Positions 59,494 through 64,000 of a DNA stretch of 64,000 bases are shown in pieces. Position 1 is the stretch's first letter. Each line of letters starts with the position of its first letter. The notes under the pieces were generated by a model. The model saw only the letters and a list, made by a program, of their open reading frames with translations. It did not search any database and was not told the origin of the DNA. The DNA lies in assembly GCF_013393185.1 (NCBI RefSeq), contig NZ_QJQX01000037.1, forward strand, positions 124,001-188,000. The letters run 5' to 3'. This stretch comes from Sphingobium lactosutens. GTDB lineage: Bacteria; Pseudomonadota; Alphaproteobacteria; Sphingomonadales; Sphingomonadaceae. A program made the position numbers and the translations under genes.

Positions 59494-62382
59494 TCACCCT
59501 TTCAACACCTCGTCGCAGCGATTGCAGAGCGTGCCGTCTTCCTCGACCTCCGGCAGCAGACGCCAGCAGCGGCCGCATTTGTGCCAGTCGCTGGGCTTGA
59601 CGACGATGCCGTCGCCTACGCCCATCTCGATCCGGGCGACGATGGCGATTTCGGCGAAGTTCACACCGTCGCTGGGCAGCAACTCGCCCATTGTCACGTC
59701 CGCTTCCAGGCTGGAGCGGATCACCTTTTCGCGGCGGAACGGCTCGATCGCCTCGTTCACCTGCTCGCGCTGGTCGCGCAGTTCGGCCCATTTGTCGTTC
59801 AGATGGTTGTTGATCCAGTGATGGTCGACTTCCGGCCATTCGAGGAAATGGACGCTATCCTCGTTACTTGGGAAGCGGCTCTGCCAGACTTCCTCAGCGG
59901 TGAAGGGGATGATCGGCGCGACATAGCGGACCAGCGCATGGAAAAGCGTATCGAGCAGCGTGCGATAGGCGCGACGCTTGGGGTCAGACTTCGCATCGCA
60001 ATAGAGGCAGTCCTTGCGGATGTCGAAGAAGAAGGCGGAAAGGTCGCTGTTCGCGAAGTCGAAGATGGCGCGAGTGTAGCGGCTGAATTCCAGCCAGTTC
60101 TCACTCTTCGCCGCCTTGTCCACCACGGCGCGCAATTCCGCGTCGAGCTGGGCCAGACGATGGAGCATATAGCGCTCCAGTTCCGGCATTTCCGCGTAGC
60201 TGACCGCTTCCGTTTCCTCATCATAGTCGGAAAGAGCGCCGAGCATGTAGCGGAAGGTATTGCGCAATTTGCGATAGGCGTCGGACGAACCGGCCAGCAC
60301 TTCCTTGCCGATGCGCACGTCATCGAAATAGTCGGTGCTGGCGACCCAGACGCGGAGAATGTCCGCACCGCTCTCGCTCATAATCTTGAGCGGGTCGACC
60401 ACATTGCCCAAGGACTTGGACATTTTCTTGCCCGAACCGTCAAGCGCGAAGCCGTGGGTGAGGACCGCCTTGTAGGGTGCCTGGCCGCGCGTGCCGCAGC
60501 TTTCGAGGAGCGAGGACTGGAACCAGCCGCGATGCTGGTCCGACCCTTCGATATAGAGGTCGGCGCGCGTCCCTTGGCCATAGCGCCCCTCGACCACGAA
60601 GCTGTGGGTCGATCCGCTGTCGAACCAGACGTCGAGAATGTCGTTCACGACTTCATAGTCGGCCAGATCATAGTCGGGGCCGAGCAGCGCCTGATGATCG
60701 GCGCCGAACCATGCGTCCGCGCCGGCGCCCTTGAACGCTTCGATGATGCGGGCATTGACCGCCGGATCAACCAGATAGTCGCCGCTCTTGCGATGGACAT
60801 AGAGGGCGATCGGCACGCCCCAGGCGCGCTGGCGGCTGATGACCCAGTCGGGACGGCCTTCGACCATGGAGCGGATGCGGTTGGTCGAGCGCTCCGGCAC
60901 CCAGCGGGTATGCTCGATCGCGTCGAGCGCTATTTCGCGCAGAGTCGGGCCGTTGCCGCTGACGATCGGGGTCGGCATCACGCCGCCCTCGACATCCACC
61001 ACCGCACCTTCCTGCGGCTTATCCATGGGGATGAACCATTGCGGGGTGCAGCGGAAGATGATTTTCGCCTTGGACCGCCAGCTATGCGGATAGCTGTGCC
61101 TGAAGTCGTCCGACGCGGCGAGCAGCCCGCCCGCTTCGCGCAGGTCGGTGCAGATCGGGCCGTCCTTGCTGACGAACTTCGGGTTGATGACCGACCCCTG
61201 CCCGCCCAGCCAGAGCCAGTCGGCGCGATATTTGCCGTCGCCCTCGACCGCGAAGACGGGGTTCAGGCCATTCGCCTTGCACAGCGCAAAGTCGTCCTCG
61301 CCATGGTCGGGCGCCATGTGGACCAGGCCGGTGCCCGCCTCGGTCGTGACGAAATCGCCCGCGAGAAACGGACGCGGCTTGGCGAAGAAGCCGCCAAGCG
61401 CGTGCATTGGGTGACGCGCGACGGCGCCGGCGAGGTCGGAGCCTTTGAAACGTCCGCGCTCCGCGACGCTCCAACCAGTGCGGCGCTCAAAATCCTCAAC
61501 CAAGTCGGCTGCGACAACAACAAGCCGCTCTTCCTTGATCATCGGCATATCATCGCCGGGATTAATAAACTTTGCTTCGCCAGAATGAGCCTGGCCAACC
61601 AAATACTCAATCTCCGGCCCATAAGCCAAAGCCTGGTTCACCGGGATCGTCCAGGGCGTGGTCGTCCAGATCACCGCATGGGCGCCGACCAGTTCCGGCG
61701 CGTTCGGCGCTTCCACGATCTCGAACGCCACGTCGATCTGGGTCGAGGTGATGTCCTCATATTCCACTTCCGCCTCGGCCAGCGCGGTCTTTTCGACCGG
61801 GGACCACATGACGGGCTTGGCGCCGCGATAGAGCTGGCCGCTTTCCGCGAATTTCAGCAGTTCGCCGACGATCGTCGCCTCGGCGTCGAACTTCATGGTC
61901 AGATAGGGGTCGGACCAGTCGCCCATCACGCCCAGGCGCTTGAACTGGTCCTTCTGCACGCCCACCCACTTGTCGGCATAGGCGCGGCACTGGGCGCGAA
62001 ATTCGGACGCGGGCACCTCGTCCTTGTTCAGCTTCTTCTTGCGATATTCCTCCTCGATCTTCCATTCGATCGGAAGGCCGTGGCAGTCCCAGCCGGGCAC
62101 ATAGGGCGCATCCTTGCCGAGCAGCGACTGGCTGCGGACGATGATGTCCTTCAGCACCTTGTTCATCGCATGGCCCATATGGATGTCGCCATTGGCGTAG
62201 GGCGGGCCGTCATGCAGGATGAAGCGTTCGCGGCCGGCGCGCTTTTCGCGCAGCTTGCCATAGAGGTCCATCGCCTCCCACTTCGCCGCGATGGCCGGTT
62301 CCTTCTGCGCGAGGCCGGCCTTCATCGGAAAGTCGGTGACGGGAAGGAAGACGGTGCTCTTATAGTCAGGTGCGTCGGTCAT
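59494..62382 (-). CDS. ileS: Isoleucyl-tRNA synthetase
   Basis: A 962-residue class I aminoacyl-tRNA synthetase. The HIGH-type motif is PYANGDIHMGHAMNK (near residue 60), KMSKS is in DGSGKKMSKSLGN, and a C-terminal zinc site has CGRCWRLLPEVEEDG and CNRCDEVL. A long CP1 editing domain with TTPWTIPVNQAL is present. It is the middle gene of ribF-ileS-lspA; a palindromic repeat separates it from ribF. The ATG at 62382 (MTDAPDYKST) is well placed. Confidence 0.97.
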   Translation of the reverse strand: MTDAPDYKSTVFLPVTDFPMKAGLAQKEPAIAAKWEAMDLYGKLREKRAGRERFILHDGPPYANGDIHMGHAMNKVLKDIIVRSQSLLGKDAPYVPGWDCHGLPIEWKIEEEYRKKKLNKDEVPASEFRAQCRAYADKWVGVQKDQFKRLGVMGDWSDPYLTMKFDAEATIVGELLKFAESGQLYRGAKPVMWSPVEKTALAEAEVEYEDITSTQIDVAFEIVEAPNAPELVGAHAVIWTTTPWTIPVNQALAYGPEIEYLVGQAHSGEAKFINPGDDMPMIKEERLVVVAADLVEDFERRTGWSVAERGRFKGSDLAGAVARHPMHALGGFFAKPRPFLAGDFVTTEAGTGLVHMAPDHGEDDFALCKANGLNPVFAVEGDGKYRADWLWLGGQGSVINPKFVSKDGPICTDLREAGGLLAASDDFRHSYPHSWRSKAKIIFRCTPQWFIPMDKPQEGAVVDVEGGVMPTPIVSGNGPTLREIALDAIEHTRWVPERSTNRIRSMVEGRPDWVISRQRAWGVPIALYVHRKSGDYLVDPAVNARIIEAFKGAGADAWFGADHQALLGPDYDLADYEVVNDILDVWFDSGSTHSFVVEGRYGQGTRADLYIEGSDQHRGWFQSSLLESCGTRGQAPYKAVLTHGFALDGSGKKMSKSLGNVVDPLKIMSESGADILRVWVASTDYFDDVRIGKEVLAGSSDAYRKLRNTFRYMLGALSDYDEETEAVSYAEMPELERYMLHRLAQLDAELRAVVDKAAKSENWLEFSRYTRAIFDFANSDLSAFFFDIRKDCLYCDAKSDPKRRAYRTLLDTLFHALVRYVAPIIPFTAEEVWQSRFPSNEDSVHFLEWPEVDHHWINNHLNDKWAELRDQREQVNEAIEPFRREKVIRSSLEADVTMGELLPSDGVNFAEIAIVARIEMGVGDGIVVKPSDWHKCGRCWRLLPEVEEDGTLCNRCDEVLKG

Positions 62383-62405
62383 GGGTGTCCGGTATCTGCA
62401 AACAT

Positions 62406-62479
62406 CCGTTCGTTTCGAGCGCAGTCGAGAAACGCAAGTGCGGCGCTGGACGCTTCTCGACTTCGCTCGAAGCGAACGG
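62406..62479. repeat. REP-like palindromic repeat, family B, copy 3
   Basis: A 74-bp near-perfect hairpin between CCGTTCGTTTCGAGCG and its mate ending GAAGCGAACGG, with inner TCGAGAA and TTCTCGA arms. It lies in the 119-bp gap between ribF and ileS, inside the presumed operon, and is the shortest of the three copies. Confidence 0.85.
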
Positions 62480-62501
62480 GATTAGGAATAACTGCGCGGC
62501 A

Positions 62502-63428
62502 TTAAGCGACGTGGGGCGTTCCCGCAAGGATTTGCCGTGCATCGGCGCAGTCCTGCGCGATCTGCGCGATCAGCGGGTCGAGGCCGTCATATTTCGCCTC
62601 CGGCCGCAGATATTGGATCAGTTGCACTTCGATGCGCTTGTCGTAGAGGCTTTCGGCGAAATCGAAGAAATGCGGTTCCAGCAATTCCTTGGGCGGATCG
62701 AAGCTCGGACGGATGCCGAGATTCGCCGCGCCATCGAGGACGCGGCCATCGGACAGCAGCCCGCGCACGGCATAAATGCCATAGGCCGGGCGCACATAGG
62801 GGCCAAGGTCGATATTGGCGGTGGGGAAGCCGATGGTGCGGCCGAGCTTGTCGCCATGCTGGACCACGCCCTCGATCGCGAAGGGCCGGGTCAGCAGGCG
62901 GGTGGCGGCGGCGCAATCCCCGGCGCGCAACGCGTCGCGGATACGGCTGGAGGAGATGACGCCCTCCCCGTCCGTAACCGGCGCGACCGCCTCGGCAGGC
63001 AGGCCCAGTTCGCCGAAGCTGGCGATCGTGCCGCTGCGTCCCTTGCCGAAGGTGAAATCCTCGCCCGTGACGACGGCGGCGACGCCGAGATCTTCGGTAA
63101 GAAGGCGAACATAGGCGGCGGGATCGAGCGCGGCGAGTTGCGGCGTGAACTGGAAGATCAGCATCGCATCCGCCCCCGCCTTGCCAAACAGCGCCTGTCG
63201 CTGGTCCAGCGTGGTGAGGCGGAAACTGGGCGTGCCGGGCTGGAACAGCCGCATCGGATGGGGATCGAAGGTGGCGACGATCGCAGGACGCCCTTCGGCG
63301 CGGGCGCGATCGATCGCGCGGCCGACCACCGCCTGATGGCCCGCGTGAAACCCATCGAAATTGCCGAGCGCCATGACGCTCCCGCGCAGATGGGCGGGGA
63401 TCGGGGCGCTGCTGAGGAGCCGTTCCAT
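62502..63428 (-). CDS. ribF: Bifunctional riboflavin kinase/FAD synthetase
   Basis: A 308-residue enzyme that makes FMN and then FAD. The N-terminal nucleotidyltransferase shows ALGNFDGFHAGHQAVV, TFDPHPMRLF and ISSSRIRDALRAGD. The C-terminal riboflavin kinase has RTIGFPTANIDL and YGIYAVRG. The ATG at 63428 drops a 17-residue extension. It is upstream of ileS and lspA, as in many proteobacteria, and lies 58 nt after folA. Confidence 0.95.
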   Translation of the reverse strand: MERLLSSAPIPAHLRGSVMALGNFDGFHAGHQAVVGRAIDRARAEGRPAIVATFDPHPMRLFQPGTPSFRLTTLDQRQALFGKAGADAMLIFQFTPQLAALDPAAYVRLLTEDLGVAAVVTGEDFTFGKGRSGTIASFGELGLPAEAVAPVTDGEGVISSSRIRDALRAGDCAAATRLLTRPFAIEGVVQHGDKLGRTIGFPTANIDLGPYVRPAYGIYAVRGLLSDGRVLDGAANLGIRPSFDPPKELLEPHFFDFAESLYDKRIEVQLIQYLRPEAKYDGLDPLIAQIAQDCADARQILAGTPHVA

Positions 63429-63486
63429 CGCGCGGGCTATAGGGGCGTGCGCTGGGCGTGGCAATTGGGGATGCCCCACCGGGTGG

Positions 63487-63969
63487 TCATCGCCGTGCGA
63501 AGGTCACGAAGCTGTAGGCCGGACGCCCGTCCAGAGCCGGATGATCCTCACGCGCCGTTTCCCGCCACTCCGCTGCGTCGGGATAGGCGATGGCGGCGTC
63601 GCCCTCCGCCTCCAGATGCACTTCGGTCAGTTCGATCCGGTCGGCCTGACCCAGGAACAGGCGGTAGATTTCCGCCCCGCCGATCACCATGACGGTCGGC
63701 GCGTCCGCGAGCGCGATGGCGCTTTCGACGTCATGGGCTATCTCCGCCCCCTCCCCCGTCCATGCCGTATCGCGGGTCAGCACGATATGGCGGCGACCGG
63801 GCAGCAGGCCGGGCAGGCTGTCGAAGGTCTTGCGGCCCATCACCATCGGATGGCCGACGGTGATCGCCTTGAAGTGCCTGAGGTCCGCCGGCAGCCGCCA
63901 AGGGAGGTCGCCATCCTTGCCGATCACGCCATTGTCGGCGCGGGCGAGGACGAGGACAATCCCGCTCAC
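63487..63969 (-). CDS. folA: Dihydrofolate reductase
   Basis: A 160-residue NADPH-dependent enzyme that regenerates tetrahydrofolate. Motifs are LARADNGVIGKDGDLPWRLPAD, VMGRKTFDSLPG, HIVLTRD and VIGGAEIYRLF. It starts with GTG at 63969, whose bases overlap the stop of the upstream gene (GTGA). Together with folE this is the second folate gene in the window, but from a separate unit. Confidence 0.95.
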   Translation of the reverse strand: MSGIVLVLARADNGVIGKDGDLPWRLPADLRHFKAITVGHPMVMGRKTFDSLPGLLPGRRHIVLTRDTAWTGEGAEIAHDVESAIALADAPTVMVIGGAEIYRLFLGQADRIELTEVHLEAEGDAAIAYPDAAEWRETAREDHPALDGRPAYSFVTFARR

Positions 63970-64000
63970 AGGCTGAGCCGCGTCACATGCCCCATCTTGC
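63966..64000 (-). CDS. purK: 3' end of an ATP-grasp purine gene, probable purK
   Basis: Only the last 11 codons are inside the window, reading KMGHVTRLSL and a TGA that overlaps the folA GTG. The KMGHVT ending is typical of PurK (5-(carboxyamino)imidazole ribonucleotide synthase) and related ATP-grasp carboxylases. With so few residues the name is tentative. Confidence 0.45.
   Translation of the reverse strand, partial: KMGHVTRLSL

Noticed and set aside
59062..62505. Plus-strand open frame of 1147 codons opposite lspA and ileS
   Set aside because: It is antisense to two clearly conserved genes and its translation is rich in His, Arg and Asp with no domain. Long antisense frames are common in GC-rich DNA.
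1..64000. tRNA, rRNA, CRISPR arrays, prophage or transposase genes
   Set aside because: I looked for cloverleaf/CCA ends, regular spaced repeats and integrase or transposase motifs while reading and saw none. A tRNAscan or CRISPR search would be decisive.

Overview
The window is a 64 kb piece of a GC-rich chromosome from an alphaproteobacterium, most likely a sphingomonad (Sphingobium, Sphingomonas or Novosphingobium type). The placement rests on the gene set: DUF2794 beside cysE, a DUF3035 lipoprotein directly after lspA, the ribF-ileS-lspA order, the fadA/fadB pair, and palindromic intergenic repeats of a kind common in sphingomonads. It is inferred from protein content, not from an rRNA gene. 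Almost all of it is core or metabolic chromosome. I saw no phage, transposase, CRISPR array, tRNA or rRNA gene.

Layout. 1-2.2 kb: end of an RcnB-like protein, a SAM methyltransferase and a LysR regulator. 2.2-7.8 kb: distal valine degradation (mmsA, isobutyryl-CoA dehydrogenase, 3-hydroxyisobutyryl-CoA hydrolase, mmsB, and an enoyl-CoA hydratase on the other strand), faced by the LysR gene across a palindromic intergenic region. 7.9-12.5 kb: a pteridine-reductase-like SDR overlapping folE, a MobA/MocA-like nucleotidyltransferase, an MFS exporter and a phosphoesterase. 12.7-16.3 kb: thiolase and FadB for fatty-acid oxidation, behind a MerR-type operator/promoter. 16.3-21.3 kb: galE, a YbaK-type deacylase, pgl, an aminotransferase, chorismate mutase and rpsD. 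21.3-28 kb: an M28 peptidase, a lipoprotein with a glutathionylspermidine-synthase-like enzyme (a YgiB/YgiC-like pair), and aguA/aguB for agmatine to putrescine. 27.9-33.7 kb: a minus-strand run of threonine dehydratase, metZ, apaG and a LysR gene, then a hemerythrin protein, leuB and recO.

33.7-34.6 kb is the only real gene-poor stretch: lower GC, repeat fragments, a split inverted repeat and one small ORF. 34.6-43.6 kb: uvrC, a zinc alcohol dehydrogenase, YnfA, DUF2794-cysE, a TauE-like exporter, oxyR, then pgsA-moaD-moaE with an atypical low-GC glycosyltransferase overlapping moaE. 43.7-57 kb: an LplT-like transporter, a PBP1-type peptidoglycan synthase, a hybrid histidine kinase, a YhiN flavoprotein, UPF0178, a NifU-like/Kef/DUF423 operon, Zur, pnuC with a NadR-type kinase (nicotinamide riboside salvage) and dxs. 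57-64 kb: an ArsR-SRPBCC operon divergent from a small P-loop ATPase over two matching palindromes, then DUF3035-lspA-ileS-ribF, folA and the tail of purK.

The most notable non-coding signals are: two families of palindromic repeats, with copies sitting inside operons; twin 16-bp palindromes in the ArsR region, one covering a Shine-Dalgarno; a strong terminator whose 3' arm holds the galE ribosome binding site; a MerR-style operator exactly filling the spacer of the fad promoter; and a 21-bp inverted repeat that looks interrupted in the recO-uvrC gap. I did not find a clearly new multi-gene system. The best candidates for undescribed biology are the ArsR/SRPBCC/ATPase module and the DUF4214-glycosyltransferase protein.
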